DNA of 64,000 nucleotides from Sphingomonadaceae bacterium 3R27C6 (GTDB lineage: Bacteria > Pseudomonadota > Alphaproteobacteria > Sphingomonadales > Sphingomonadaceae), in NCBI GenBank assembly GCA_005503215.1, contig SCNS01000003.1:1-64000 (forward strand), given 5' to 3'. The notes beneath the pieces are model-generated. The model searched no databases. It saw only the letters and a list, made by a program, of their open reading frames with translations, and was not told the origin of the DNA. Numbering within the stretch: position 1 is the first letter of the stretch; the number at the start of each line of letters is the position of its first letter. Below, in pieces: positions 34,479-47,850 of this stretch. Made by a program: the position numbers and the translations under genes.

Positions 34479-36033
34479 CGGCCGCGCCGTCCTTTCGGGC
34501 CTCGACCTTATTTTCCAGCCTGAACGCGCCGGCATCGTCGGGCGCAACGGCGTCGGCAAATCGACGCTGCTGCGCCTGCTGACCGGCGAACTCGCGCCGA
34601 CGGCGGGCAGCATCGCGATCGACGGCAGCATCGCGATGCTGCGCCAGACGGTACAGGTCGCGGCGCACGAAAACATCGCCGACCTGTTCGGTGCGCGCGC
34701 CGGTCTCACGCTGCTGCGCAAGGCCGAAGCGGGCGAAGCGAGCGCCGAGGAGATCGGCGACGCCGACTGGACGCTCGAAGCGCGGATCGACGGGGCGCTC
34801 GCGGGCGTCGGCCTGCCGCTTCCCGCCGACACCCCACTTGAACGGCTGTCGGGAGGCCAGCGCACGCGCGCCGCGCTCGCCGGGGCGATGTTCGCCGCAC
34901 CCGATTTCCTGCTCCTCGACGAACCCACCAACAATCTCGACCGCGAGGGACGCGAAGCCGTACGCGACCTGCTCGCCGGCTGGCGCGGCGGCGCGATCGT
35001 CGTCAGCCACGACCGCGAACTGCTCGAGGAAATGGACGCGATCGTCGAGCTGACCAGCCTCGGCGGCGCGCGCTATGGCGGCGGCTGGAGCGCCTATCGC
35101 GCGCGCAAGGAGATCGAGCAGGCGGCGATCGAGGCCGAGTTCGCGGGCGCCGAAAAGGAACTCGGCCGCGTCAGGCGTCAGGCGCAAGTGACCGCCGAAC
35201 GGCAGGCACGCCGCGACGCTGGCGGCAGACGCAAGGCTGCGCGCGGCGACGAGCCCGCGATCCTGCTCGGCACGCTGAAACGACGCGCAGAGGAAAGCGG
35301 CGGCGCGAACCGGCGCCTCGCCGAGCGCCAGCGCACCGAAGCCGAACAGGCACGCGAAGCCGCGCGCGACAAGATCGAGGTCGTCGATCCGCTCGCCGTT
35401 GCGCTGCCTTCGACCGGCCTGCCCGCGTCGCGCACGGTCCTCGACCTAGATCGGGTGAGCGCGGGCTATTCCCCCGACCGGCCGGTCATCGAAAATCTGT
35501 CGCTGACCCTCACCGGCCCCGAACGCGTCGCGATCACCGGCCCCAATGGCTCGGGCAAGTCAACGCTTCTCGCGCTCGTCGCCGGCACGCTGCCCCCTTG
35601 GTCGGGACAGGTCCGCGTCGGTGTCCCCTTCGCGCTCTTCGACCAACGCGTCAGCCTGCTCGACCCCGCGCAGTCGATCGCCGGCAATTTCCTCGCGCTC
35701 AACCCCGGGACGACGAACAACCAGTGCCGCGCCGCGCTCGCACGCTTTCGCTTCCGCGCCGATGCCGCCGATCGCATCGTCGGGACGCTCAGCGGCGGGC
35801 AGATGCTTCGCGCCGGGCTCGCCTGCGTCCTCGGCGCACCGCAGCCGCCGCAGCTCCTGATCCTCGACGAGCCGGGCAATCATCTCGACATCGAGTCGCT
35901 CACTGCCGTCGAAACAGGCCTCGCCGCCTATGACGGCGCGCTGCTCGTCGTCAGCCACGACACGGCGTTCCTGCGCGCGATCGGGATCACGCGGACGGTC
36001 GAATTGACCCGCCTCGCGAACGGCGAGGGTTAG
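34429..36033 (+). CDS. ABC-F family ATPase (duplicated ABC cassette, ribosome-type)
   Basis: A 534-aa soluble protein with two ATP cassettes and no membrane domain. First: GRNGVGKST, LSGGQRTRAALA, LLLDEPTNNLD. Second: GPNGSGKST, LSGGQMLRAGLA, LLILDEPGNHLD. A charged coiled linker with AERQARRDAGGRRKAARG separates them, as in ABC-F proteins that act on the ribosomal E site. In the second cassette the usual DEPTN reads DEPGN, a mild deviation. Cellular role (translation factor or antibiotic protection) cannot be told from sequence. The ATG at 34429 has CAGGAAAG before it. Confidence 0.9.
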   Translation: MFMPSITISNLSWSTPDGRAVLSGLDLIFQPERAGIVGRNGVGKSTLLRLLTGELAPTAGSIAIDGSIAMLRQTVQVAAHENIADLFGARAGLTLLRKAEAGEASAEEIGDADWTLEARIDGALAGVGLPLPADTPLERLSGGQRTRAALAGAMFAAPDFLLLDEPTNNLDREGREAVRDLLAGWRGGAIVVSHDRELLEEMDAIVELTSLGGARYGGGWSAYRARKEIEQAAIEAEFAGAEKELGRVRRQAQVTAERQARRDAGGRRKAARGDEPAILLGTLKRRAEESGGANRRLAERQRTEAEQAREAARDKIEVVDPLAVALPSTGLPASRTVLDLDRVSAGYSPDRPVIENLSLTLTGPERVAITGPNGSGKSTLLALVAGTLPPWSGQVRVGVPFALFDQRVSLLDPAQSIAGNFLALNPGTTNNQCRAALARFRFRADAADRIVGTLSGGQMLRAGLACVLGAPQPPQLLILDEPGNHLDIESLTAVETGLAAYDGALLVVSHDTAFLRAIGITRTVELTRLANGEG

Positions 36034-36124
36034 GCGGCCGACACCCGCGCATTTTTGTGCCGGCGCGCCATCTTTCGGCGCGCTCGCTAACCTTCTTTTA
36101 ACCAGCGGCCCCCAACACCCGCAT

Positions 36125-36649
36125 ATGCCTATTTTCGGACATTTTCTTCCATCGGCGCCTGGCGCCGAAAAACGGTTCGACGCGCGCCGGAAACTCAGCC
36201 TTCTCGCCTCGGGCTTGCGGCATGACGGCACCGGCCTTGAGGTCCAGATCCACAATATCTCCGGCACGGGCCTGCTGCTCGAAAGCGACGTCAAACTGGC
36301 GACCGGCGACCGAATAGAAATCGAGCTGCCGCATGCCGGCGACATAACGGCGGTCGTCATCTGGGCAAGCGGACGTCTTTTCGGATGCCAGTTCGAAGGT
36401 CCGGTATCGCCGGCAACGCTGAGCGCCGTGGAACTCAAGAGCGCCATCGGCCCGGCGCCCGAACTGGCGGACGCCGCGGTCCCTGCGCCCGGCGTCGAGG
36501 AAGATCAGTCGGCACCGGTGATCGACGAAGCGCCCGGGGAACCCGGGGAACCCGAGACGTTGCTGGATCTGATCGACCGCAGCCGCGAACAGATCGCGCT
36601 CGCCGCCGGCATCAGCGCCGACCGGGTCCGGATCATCGTCGAATTCTAG
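36125..36649 (+). CDS. PilZ-domain protein (c-di-GMP effector)
   Basis: A 174-aa protein. EKRFDARRKLS supplies the RxxxR motif and QIHNISGTGLLLES the (D/N)xSxxG motif of a PilZ domain (about residues 15-105). The rest (about 110-174) is an acidic Pro/Glu-rich linker with a short helical end (LLDLIDRSREQIALAAGIS). It should bind c-di-GMP. Targets are unknown. A diguanylate cyclase lies 10 kb away, with no direct link. Confidence 0.85.
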   Translation: MPIFGHFLPSAPGAEKRFDARRKLSLLASGLRHDGTGLEVQIHNISGTGLLLESDVKLATGDRIEIELPHAGDITAVVIWASGRLFGCQFEGPVSPATLSAVELKSAIGPAPELADAAVPAPGVEEDQSAPVIDEAPGEPGEPETLLDLIDRSREQIALAAGISADRVRIIVEF

Positions 36650-37296
36650 GCCGCCAGCACCCGCGCCATCAGCTTTTCTTCCTTCGCAATCCACATCGCC
36701 ATGCTCGGCCGTGACAGGATCGCCTCGCTCCACGCCGCGATCTTCGGATGCGCCGCCGGATCGATGCACGCGCCGCAGTGGCGGAAATTCATCAGCGGCG
36801 ATGCCACCGCAAGGTCGGCCAGCGTCAGCCGGTCGCCGACAAGAAACCCCGACGCCGGGATCGCGCTTTCGAGGTAGGCGAGCAGCTTGGGCAATTCATC
36901 GTTCTCCGCGTGCGCCGCGGCGGCCAGGTCGCCTTCGCGCCCCAGGAATTTCGGCGCGACGATGCGGTTGAAGAACATCTTGCCGCTGCACGCCGCAAAC
37001 ACCGTGTCGCCAAACTCCTCCCACCAGATCACCCGGCCGCGCTCCTGCGGATCGGCGGGGATCAGCGCGGGTTCGGGATATTTCGCCTCGACATATTGGA
37101 TGATCGCGCTCGAATCGGCGAGCAGGAAGCCGTCATCGTCCATCGCGGGCATCTTGCCGAGCGGCGAGGCGGCACGAAACCCCGGATCGGGGTCGCCGAT
37201 CCCGACGCCCTTCAGCTCGAAATCGATCCCCTTTTCGCCAAGATATGCCAGCAATTTGCGCACGAACGGCGACACCACCGACCCGTAAATAATCAT
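36646..37296 (-). CDS. Glutathione S-transferase family protein
   Basis: A 216-aa protein. The N-terminal thioredoxin fold has SPFVRKLLAYLGEKGIDFEL and the glutathione gamma-Glu contact region MPAMDDDGFLLADSSAIIQYVE. The C-terminal helical domain has FLVGDRLTLADLAVASPLMNFRH, where the conserved Asp stabilises the fold. The possible catalytic Ser lies in VVSPFVRK. The substrate is unknown. Its 3' end overlaps that of the PilZ gene by 4 bp, tail to tail. Confidence 0.9.
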   Translation of the reverse strand: MIIYGSVVSPFVRKLLAYLGEKGIDFELKGVGIGDPDPGFRAASPLGKMPAMDDDGFLLADSSAIIQYVEAKYPEPALIPADPQERGRVIWWEEFGDTVFAACSGKMFFNRIVAPKFLGREGDLAAAAHAENDELPKLLAYLESAIPASGFLVGDRLTLADLAVASPLMNFRHCGACIDPAAHPKIAAWSEAILSRPSMAMWIAKEEKLMARVLAA

Positions 37297-37466
37297 CGCG
37301 CTTCTCCCATCCTATATGCGGCATCATAGGCAATGGGTTTTCGCTTGCAACCGGCCAGCGATGGGGCCGAAGCGGCACGAAATTTACTTGCTATCAGCCC
37401 TTTCGCGTGAAACATCTGGCCTCGGAGGGGGGCGCTGCTACGGCAGCCATCAGGCAGGACAAGATA

Positions 37467-39063
37467 ATGCGCCCTTCAACCTGGGCAGATCGGCTGTTGG
37501 CGCTGCTGGTCCGCTTCGTCGGGCTGGTCATCCTGCTTGCGACCATCGTCGCGGCCGGCGCCAGTTTCCTCTATAATCAGGCCGAAGAAGCCGATCAGGC
37601 GGAACGCGTCGCGGCGCAGTTCAACATGCGGCTGCGCGACCATGTCGCGATCCTCGAAGGCGTGCGCGCGCTCTACCAGTCCGACGCCGCCGCAAGCGGC
37701 CCCGGTATCCGCGCCTATCTCGGTGCGCTCCGGCCGCAGGTCCATGCCCCGGGGATGGAGGGCATCGGCATCGCCGCCGCGATGCGCGCGGGTACGCCGG
37801 CCGCGATCGAGACGCGGCTGCACGAAAATTACGGCGAGGATATCAAGGTGTGGGGCGAGACCGACCAGCCCGTCGGCTTTCCCGTCATCCTCCTCGAACC
37901 GTATACGCCGCGCCGCGATGTCGCGCTGGGCTTTGACATGTACAGCGAACCCGTGCGGCGCGCGGCGATGCGGCGTGCCTGGCAGACCGGGCGCCCGGCC
38001 GCGAGCGGCATCGTCCATCTTGCGCAGGAACGCGCTGCAAAGGTCAAGCAGCAGGGCTTCCTTATCTACCTCCCCGTCTACACCCGCGGGTCGGGGGTGA
38101 CGGACAATGCAGCGCAAGCACCCGGCACCCGGCCGGTCGAGGCGTTCGTCTACGCCCCCTTCCGCATCAACGACATGATGAAGGCGGTGCTCGGGCCGCA
38201 GCTGGGCAAAATCGACGGCCTCGAAATCCGCGCCGGCGCCGGTCCCTCGGCACCGGTCATTTTCCGCCACGGCAAGATGGGCTGGGACGCGCAGGAGCAG
38301 GTGCTGCGCGTCGCCGACCGGCAATGGACGATGCACATCTCCTACGGCCGCTTCCTCGAACGGCTGGGTCGCCCGCTCGGTATCTTCCTGTTCGGCGTCG
38401 CGCTGGCGCTGCTCGCGACCCAGCTTCACCGCGTCCAGCGCCGCCGCAGCGACGCGTTTCAGGCGCTCGCGGTGCAAACGGCGCGCCACGCCGAAGACCG
38501 CGAATTGATGATCGGCGAGATGGCGCACCGCATGAAAAACGCCTTCGCCCGCATCGGCGCGCTCGCGCGGATCACGCTCCGCGAATCCACCAGCCTCGAG
38601 GATTTCGAGGCCAAGTTCGACGGCCGCATGCGCGCATTGTCCGACGCCAAGCAGATGCTCGTCACCGGCGCGGTCGACAGCGTCGATCTGGGGCGGATCG
38701 TCCACCGCGAGCTCGAACTCGCCGGCCGCTCGCCCGAACAGCTCGCCGCGATCACCGGCCCCGACGTCCGCCTCGACGACGAGGGCGCACAGGCGCTGTC
38801 GCTCGCGGTCCACGAATTCGTCACGAACAGCATCAAATATGGTGCGCTCGCGGGCGGGGGCGACCTCGCGGTCAGCTGGCACCGCGACGGGGGCGACATC
38901 CAGCTCGACTGGGTCGAAAGCAACCTTCCCGAAACCCCGCACATCGACTGTGAGAGCTTCGGCACCCAGTTCATCCGCACCCTGATCGAACGCCAGCTCA
39001 AGGGCAGCTGGCAGCGCACCGCGGTTGACAACCGCCTCGCCATCGTCATTCGCTGGCCGGACA

Positions 39064-39080
<17 letters not shown>
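37467..39080 (+). CDS. CHASE-domain sensor histidine kinase (HWE/HisKA_2 type)
   Basis: A 537-aa membrane kinase. TM1 (LVGLVILLATIVAAGASFLY-like) is followed by a periplasmic CHASE region (about residues 60-260: EGVRALYQSD, GMEGIGIAAA, VILLEPYTPRR, FDMYSEPVRR). TM2 (LGIFLFGVALALLATQL) follows, then the phosphoacceptor in GEMAHRMKNAFARIGALARI (His about 354). The ATP site has HEFVTNSIKYGAL and no classic DxGxG box, as in HWE-type kinases. The ATG at 37467 is preferred; a GTG at 37407 is in frame. No response regulator is adjacent. Confidence 0.88.
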
Positions 39081-42681
<3,601 letters not shown>

Positions 42682-42738
42682 TTTGGCGACAGCGCGGTCT
42701 ACCCCACGCGGGGATGACGGGATGAAGGGATACCAATC

Positions 42739-43413
42739 ATGCTCGTGCTGATCGGCATCCTGATCATCATCGCGGGCTTCCTGCTCCGCTTCAATCCGCT
42801 GCTCGTGATCATGGCCTCCGCGCTCGCGACCGGACTCGCCGCGGGGCTCGACATTGCCGCGATCGTCGCGGCCTTCGGCAAGGCATTCAACGACACGCGC
42901 TACGTCTCGATCATCTGGATCGTCCTCCCCGTCATCGGCCTGCTCGAAGCTTATGGGTTGCAACAGCATGCGCGTAGCCTGATCGGACGCATTCGTTCAG
43001 GCGCAGTCGGGGGCCTCCTCATCGGCTATCTCCTGATCCGCCAGATCTTTGCAGCCCTCGGCCTGACCTCGGTAGCCGGCCATCCCCAAACCGTCCGCCC
43101 GCTCGTCGCGCCGATGGCTGAAGCCGCTGCTGAGGCACAAAACCCTGCGCTCACCATAGCCCAGCGCGAGGAAGTCAAAGCCTACTCCGCGGCCACCGAC
43201 AACGTCGGCCTCTTCTTCGGCGAGGATATTTTCCTCGCGATCGGCTCGATCCTGCTGATGAAAGGCGTGCTCGACGGCTATGGCTATCAGATCGAACCGC
43301 TCCACTTCTCGCTGTGGGCGATCCCGACCGCTATCGCCGCCTTCGTCATCCACAGCTTCCGCCTCTGGCGTCTCGACAAGCGGATGCGTGCGCCCGCGGA
43401 GCGCGGCGCATGA
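42739..43413 (+). CDS. DUF969 membrane protein (candidate 5-oxoproline transporter subunit)
   Basis: A 224-aa protein with about five hydrophobic helices (MLVLIGILIIIAGFLLRF, then IIWIVLPVIGLLEAYGLQQ). The central GGLLIGYLLIRQIFAALGL and DNVGLFFGEDIFLAIGSIL regions are typical of DUF969. It is always seen next to DUF979 in my memory, and the pair has been proposed from comparative genomics to move 5-oxoproline. Here it follows the oxoprolinase after 57 bp. The end overlaps the DUF979 start (ATGA). Confidence 0.88.
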   Translation: MLVLIGILIIIAGFLLRFNPLLVIMASALATGLAAGLDIAAIVAAFGKAFNDTRYVSIIWIVLPVIGLLEAYGLQQHARSLIGRIRSGAVGGLLIGYLLIRQIFAALGLTSVAGHPQTVRPLVAPMAEAAAEAQNPALTIAQREEVKAYSAATDNVGLFFGEDIFLAIGSILLMKGVLDGYGYQIEPLHFSLWAIPTAIAAFVIHSFRLWRLDKRMRAPAERGA

Positions 43414-44348
43414 TCACGCTCGGCTTCGTCTATGTCCTCGCGGGCCTCACCTTCGCGCTGTTTGCCGTTCTCGGCGTCGCCGACCACAGCAATTCCAAAC
43501 GCTTCGGCAACGGCGTCTTCTGGGGCCTGCTCGCGCTGTCGATGCTCGTGGGCGACTATCTGGGAGACTTTGGCAACGGCCTGCTCGTCCTCGCGCTCGT
43601 CGCGATCGCCGGCACCGGCCAGATCGGCCGGGCGCCCGGCGGCGACGTCCCCGCCGAAATTCAGGCGACACGCGCCGCACGCCACGGCCCCTTCCTGCTC
43701 CTCGTCGCGCTCATCATTCCCGCGGTCGCGCTTGCAGGCACCTTTCTCTTCAAATGGCTTCCCGGCCTCGCCGACCCCAAGCAGGCGACGCTGATTTCGC
43801 TCGCGCTCGGCGTGCTGATCGCGCTCGCGGTCGGCATGGCGCGCCTGAGGCCGCCGCCGCTCCTCCCGCTCCAGCAAGGCCGCCGCCTGCTCGACGCGGT
43901 CGGCTGGGCGGCGATCCTGCCGCAGATGCTCGCCAGCCTCGGCGCGGTCTTTGCGCTCGCGGGCGTCGGCGAGGTCGTCGGCGACCTCGTCGGCGCCGCA
44001 ATCCCGCATGGCAGCCTGTTCGGCGCGGTGCTCGCCTATGGGCTCGGCATGGCCTTTTTCACGATGGTGATGGGCAATGCTTTCGCCGCCTTTCCGGTGA
44101 TGCTCGCCGCGGTCGGCATGCCCCTGCTCATCATGCAATATGAAGGCGACCCGGCGGTCGTCGCGGCGATCGGCATGCTCGCGGGTTTCTGCGGCACGCT
44201 GATGACGCCGATGGCCGCGAACTTCAACCTCGTCCCCGCCGCCCTGCTCGAACTCAAAAATCCCTATGGCGTGATCAAGGCGCAGATCGGCACCGCGCTG
44301 CCGCTGCTCGCGGTGAACATCGTCTTCATCTGGCTTTTCGCTTTTTGA
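43410..44348 (+). CDS. DUF979 membrane protein (partner of DUF969)
   Basis: A 312-aa integral membrane protein with about nine hydrophobic helices. The ATG at 43410 overlaps the DUF969 stop. Diagnostic segments include FGNGVFWGLLALSMLVGDYLG, LPQMLASLGAVFALAGVGEVVGD, MVMGNAFAAFPVML and CGTLMTPMAANFNLVPAALLEL. With DUF969 it probably forms one transporter. The PMAANFN region is strongly conserved in the family and may line the permeation path (inference). Confidence 0.88.
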   Translation: MITLGFVYVLAGLTFALFAVLGVADHSNSKRFGNGVFWGLLALSMLVGDYLGDFGNGLLVLALVAIAGTGQIGRAPGGDVPAEIQATRAARHGPFLLLVALIIPAVALAGTFLFKWLPGLADPKQATLISLALGVLIALAVGMARLRPPPLLPLQQGRRLLDAVGWAAILPQMLASLGAVFALAGVGEVVGDLVGAAIPHGSLFGAVLAYGLGMAFFTMVMGNAFAAFPVMLAAVGMPLLIMQYEGDPAVVAAIGMLAGFCGTLMTPMAANFNLVPAALLELKNPYGVIKAQIGTALPLLAVNIVFIWLFAF

Positions 44349-44366
44349 CCAAGTGGGCCTCCCAAT

Positions 44367-44447
44367 CCCGTTCGCATCGAGCGAAGTCGAGATGCCCTCG
44401 GTCGCGCGTTGACGATGGGTGTCTCGACTTCGCTCGACACGAACGGG
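44367..44447. repeat. CCCGTTCG...CGAACGGG palindrome
   Basis: CCCGTTCG-catc-GAGCGAAGTCGAGA and its mirror TCTCGACTTCGCTC-gaca-CGAACGGG flank a central loop, with internal mismatches only at catc/gaca. It fills the gap between DUF979 and DUF2891 genes and could end or attenuate transcription. Confidence 0.9.
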
Positions 44448-44458
44448 TAACGAGGGGA

Positions 44459-45451
44459 ATGACCCACCTCACCCCCGAACACGCCACCCGCTTCGCGACC
44501 GCGACCCTTTCGCACCTCGGACGCGAATATCCATACAAGATGGACCTCGTCCTGAACGGCCCCGAGGACGCGAAACCCCCGCGCGATCATCATCCGATCT
44601 TCCACGGCAGCTTCGACTGGCACAGCTGCGTCCATGGCTGGTGGCAGATCCTCCGCCTCGCGCGCCGCTTCCCCGACCTGCCCGTCACCGCCGACATCCG
44701 CGCCCGCGCCGATGCGATGCTCGTTCCCGAAAAAGTTGCGGGCGAGCTCGCTTTCCTCGATCGGCCCTACTCGGCAGCCTTCGAGCGTCCCTACGGCTGG
44801 GCATGGCTGCTCGCGCTCCACGCCGAGGCGACACGCCACGACGCGCCGTGGGCGGCGGCGCTCGAACCGCTCGCCGCCGCCTTCGCCGCACGCTTCGACG
44901 CCTTCCTCCCCAAGCTCACCTATCCGCTGCGCGTCGGCACCCATTTCAACATCAGTTTCGCGCTCCTCCTCGCGCGCCACTGGGGCGAAACCCGCGACCC
45001 GGCGCTTGTCACGTTGATCGACGCCCGCGCGCGCGACTGGTTCTCCAGCGACCGCGACTGTCAGGCATGGGAGCCGGGCGGCGACGAATTTCTCTCCTCG
45101 GCGCTCACCGAGGCGCATTTGATGACGGCCGTCCTCGATGACGATTTTGCCGGCTGGTTTGACGCATTCCTCCCCCTCGCGGCGCATGAGCAACCCGCGA
45201 CGCTCTTCGCCCCCGCCACCGTCTCCGACCGTAGCGACGGCAAGATCGCGCACCTCGACGGGCTCAATCTCAGCCGCGCGTGGAGCTGGCGCGCGATCTC
45301 CGCCGCGCTCGGCCCGGCCCACCCCGTCGCGCCCGTTGCCGAAGCCGCGGCGCAGGGCCATCTCGCCACCGCCCTCCCGCACGTCACCGGCGACTATATG
45401 GGCGAACATTGGCTCGCGAGCTTCGCCCTCCTCGCGCTCGACGGCCTTTAG
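44459..45451 (+). CDS. DUF2891 family protein
   Basis: A 330-aa soluble protein that looks all-helical, like an alpha/alpha barrel. Conserved segments are FHGSFDWHSCVHGWWQILR, PYGWAWLLALHAEATRH, HFNISFALLLARHWG, EPGGDEFLSSALTEA and LNLSRAWSWRAI. His, Trp and Asp residues (DWHSCVH, GDE, HLDGLNLSRAW) suggest a sugar- or peptide-active cleft. Function is unknown. It sits in the 5-oxoproline cluster, which hints at a role in supplying or processing pyroglutamyl compounds (inference). The ATG is behind GAGGGGA. Confidence 0.85.
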   Translation: MTHLTPEHATRFATATLSHLGREYPYKMDLVLNGPEDAKPPRDHHPIFHGSFDWHSCVHGWWQILRLARRFPDLPVTADIRARADAMLVPEKVAGELAFLDRPYSAAFERPYGWAWLLALHAEATRHDAPWAAALEPLAAAFAARFDAFLPKLTYPLRVGTHFNISFALLLARHWGETRDPALVTLIDARARDWFSSDRDCQAWEPGGDEFLSSALTEAHLMTAVLDDDFAGWFDAFLPLAAHEQPATLFAPATVSDRSDGKIAHLDGLNLSRAWSWRAISAALGPAHPVAPVAEAAAQGHLATALPHVTGDYMGEHWLASFALLALDGL

Positions 45452-45541
45452 GCCGTCGTTCCGGAAAGAGACGGGCTGCCTCGCCGATTGACAAGCCCCG
45501 CCCTCGCGGCGAGAGACGGCGCAAGGGGGGAGAAGCCTGAG

Positions 45542-46558
45542 GTGAACGGAAAGATGCTGCGTCCCACATCGTTCGACGTCGCCGAGCGCGCCGGCGTGTC
45601 GCAATCGACCGTTTCGCGCGCGCTCCGCAACAGCCCCGGCGTCAACGCCGAAACGCGCGCGCGCGTGTCCGCTGCGGCGCGCGAACTCGGCTATGTCGTC
45701 GACCGCCACGCCTCGTCGCTGCGCCTCAAGAGCAGCGAGACGATCGCGCTCGTCACCATCTGCCGCCCCGGCGAGGATCGCAGCGCGATCAACCCCTTTT
45801 ATTTCGCGCTGCTCGGCAGCATCGCCGCCGCGACCTCGGCGCGCGGGTTCAACCTGCTCGTCTCGTTCCAGGAAAATCCCGACAATTTCCGCGCCGATTT
45901 CGTCGCCTCCGGCCTCGCCGACGCGATGATCGTCATCGGCACCACCAGCAACCGCCCGGCCTGGGACTATTTCGCGCAGGCGCAGGCGTCGGGACTCGAC
46001 TTCGTCTGCTGGGGCAGCCCCGGCAGCCCGTTCCACTGGATGCGCAGCGAGAATGACTTTGGCGGCCAGCTCGCGGCCGAACATTTCATCAAGACCGGCC
46101 GCCGCCACATCGCCTTCGTCGGGCCGCAGCAGTCGCCGCAGCGCCAGTTCGACGAGCGCCGCGACGGCTTTTCGGCCGCGCTCGCCGCGCACGGCCTGAC
46201 CGCGGTCGTCGCCGAGCCGCCCGCCGCCGCCGACCGCCACGCGCAGGGCGTCGCCGCGGTGCAGGCGCTGCTCGAGGCGCATCCCGACACCGACGCGATC
46301 TTCGCGGCCTCGGACATGCTTGCGCTCGGCGTCCTGCAGGGCCTGAAGGATGCGGGGCGCCGCGTACCCGAGGATGTCGCGCTGATCGGCTTCGACGGCA
46401 TCCGCGCCGGCACCCTCGCCGACCCAGCGCTCACCACGCTCGAGCCCGACCTCGATGCGGCGGGCGAAGCGCTCGTCGCGATGGCGCTCGAGGATGACGA
46501 ACGCACGCGCAGCGGCACCCGCATCCCCGTCCATCTCGTGGTGCGCGGGACCGCCTGA
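45542..46558 (+). CDS. LacI-family transcription regulator
   Basis: A 338-aa regulator. The N-terminal HTH reads RPTSFDVAERAGVSQSTVSRAL with the hinge VSAAARELGYVVDRHASSLRL. The sugar-binding-like domain follows (NPFYFALLGSIAAAT, SPFHWMRSENDFGGQLAAEH, DAIFAASDMLALGVLQGL, GFDGIRAGTLADPALTTLEP). The GTG at 45542 is preferred over the ATG at 45554 because GGGGAG precedes it. Being next to DUF2891 and the DUF969/979 genes, it probably controls that cluster. The ligand is unknown. Confidence 0.88.
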   Translation: MNGKMLRPTSFDVAERAGVSQSTVSRALRNSPGVNAETRARVSAAARELGYVVDRHASSLRLKSSETIALVTICRPGEDRSAINPFYFALLGSIAAATSARGFNLLVSFQENPDNFRADFVASGLADAMIVIGTTSNRPAWDYFAQAQASGLDFVCWGSPGSPFHWMRSENDFGGQLAAEHFIKTGRRHIAFVGPQQSPQRQFDERRDGFSAALAAHGLTAVVAEPPAAADRHAQGVAAVQALLEAHPDTDAIFAASDMLALGVLQGLKDAGRRVPEDVALIGFDGIRAGTLADPALTTLEPDLDAAGEALVAMALEDDERTRSGTRIPVHLVVRGTA

Positions 46559-46659
46559 GTGTCCCGCTCTGGGGCGTTACCGTAACTTAACCCCCCGAAA
46601 AGTAACAATTCGTTATCCAAGGCGCTGCTACCCTAGGGGGCGGGGCAGAAAGCGGTAGT

Positions 46660-47841
46660 GTGAACGGACAATTTTTCATCTCGCTGCTCAATCCGGGCAT
46701 CGGCCTGCTGTTCGCCATCGCCTTTTTCCTGCTCTGGTTGAACCGCCGCGAACGCTATGTCGCCTATGCGGCGGGCGCCTATACCGCCTCCGCCATCGCC
46801 TTCCTGATCCAAGACGTCGGCCCGGTGCTGCCGATGGAATTGCAGCGCCTGCCCGCCAACCTCGGCTTCCTCGCGACCGGCGTGCTGTTCGCCGCGGCGA
46901 TCATCAAGCGCTACGGCCTGCCGATCCCCTGGCGCGCGATGGCGGTGACGACTGCGATCTCGATCTCCGTCTTCACCTGGTTCCTGCTCGTCCAGCCCAG
47001 CATCGCCGCGCGCATCCTGTCGATCAGCATCGGCGCCGGTCTCATCGCCGCGATGATCGTCAAGTCGCTCTGGCCGATCGAAAAGCCTTACCTCATCGAC
47101 CGCGTCCTCTTCTGGGTCGCGGCGATCTCGGCGCTCAACCTCATCATCCGCCCGATCGTGCTGCTCTCGCTCGTCGGCGGCTTCGACAATTATGTCGGGT
47201 TCCAGCAGTCGGTTTACTGGACCACCGTCCAGTTCAGCCAGGCGATGGTGTCGATCATCGCGGCGATCAGCCTGATGGTCGCGGTCGCGATCGACCAGAT
47301 CGCCGAGCTGCGCCGCCAGGCCGACGACGACAATCTGTCGGGTCTGCTCAACCGCCGCGGATTCGAGGCGCAGGCGGGCGCGGCGCTTCGCCGCTGCATC
47401 GACGAGCACACCCCCGTCGCGCTGATGATCGCCGACCTCGACCATTTCAAACGCGTCAACGACAATCACGGCCACGCGGTCGGCGACGCGATCATTGCGG
47501 CGTTCGGCGCGCATGTCCGCGCCATCGGCCCCGCCGACATGATCGCGGGCCGTATCGGCGGCGAGGAATTCGCGCTGCTCGTCCCCGGCGCGAGCATCGA
47601 GACGGCGCGCCAGCTCGCCGAGGCGGTCCGCACCGGGCTGCAGGCGGCGTGCGCCGACCGCATCCCGGCCAGGCTCTGCCCGACCACCAGCATCGGCCTC
47701 GCGATCGGCGTCCCCGGCACGACGCTCTCGGCGCTGATGCAGGAGGCCGACCAGGCGCTCTACGAAGCCAAACGCACGGGACGCAACCGCGTCCGCACCT
47801 TCACGCCCAAGCCGGTGCGCCTCGCCGCGGGCGGAAGCTGA
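46660..47841 (+). CDS. Membrane diguanylate cyclase (GGDEF)
   Basis: A 393-aa protein starting at GTG. Six or so hydrophobic helices in the first 215 residues (LNPGIGLLFAIAFFLLWL, FTWFLLVQPSIAA, VSIIAAISLMVAVAI) form the sensor part. The GGDEF domain has DNLSGLLNRRGFE, MIADLDHFKRVNDNHGHAVGD and an intact active motif RIGGEEFAL (about residue 300). No RxxD inhibitory site is obvious five residues before it. It makes c-di-GMP from two GTP. The PilZ protein at 36125 could be a reader (inference only). Confidence 0.92.
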   Translation: MNGQFFISLLNPGIGLLFAIAFFLLWLNRRERYVAYAAGAYTASAIAFLIQDVGPVLPMELQRLPANLGFLATGVLFAAAIIKRYGLPIPWRAMAVTTAISISVFTWFLLVQPSIAARILSISIGAGLIAAMIVKSLWPIEKPYLIDRVLFWVAAISALNLIIRPIVLLSLVGGFDNYVGFQQSVYWTTVQFSQAMVSIIAAISLMVAVAIDQIAELRRQADDDNLSGLLNRRGFEAQAGAALRRCIDEHTPVALMIADLDHFKRVNDNHGHAVGDAIIAAFGAHVRAIGPADMIAGRIGGEEFALLVPGASIETARQLAEAVRTGLQAACADRIPARLCPTTSIGLAIGVPGTTLSALMQEADQALYEAKRTGRNRVRTFTPKPVRLAAGGS

Positions 47842-47850
47842 GCCGCCGCA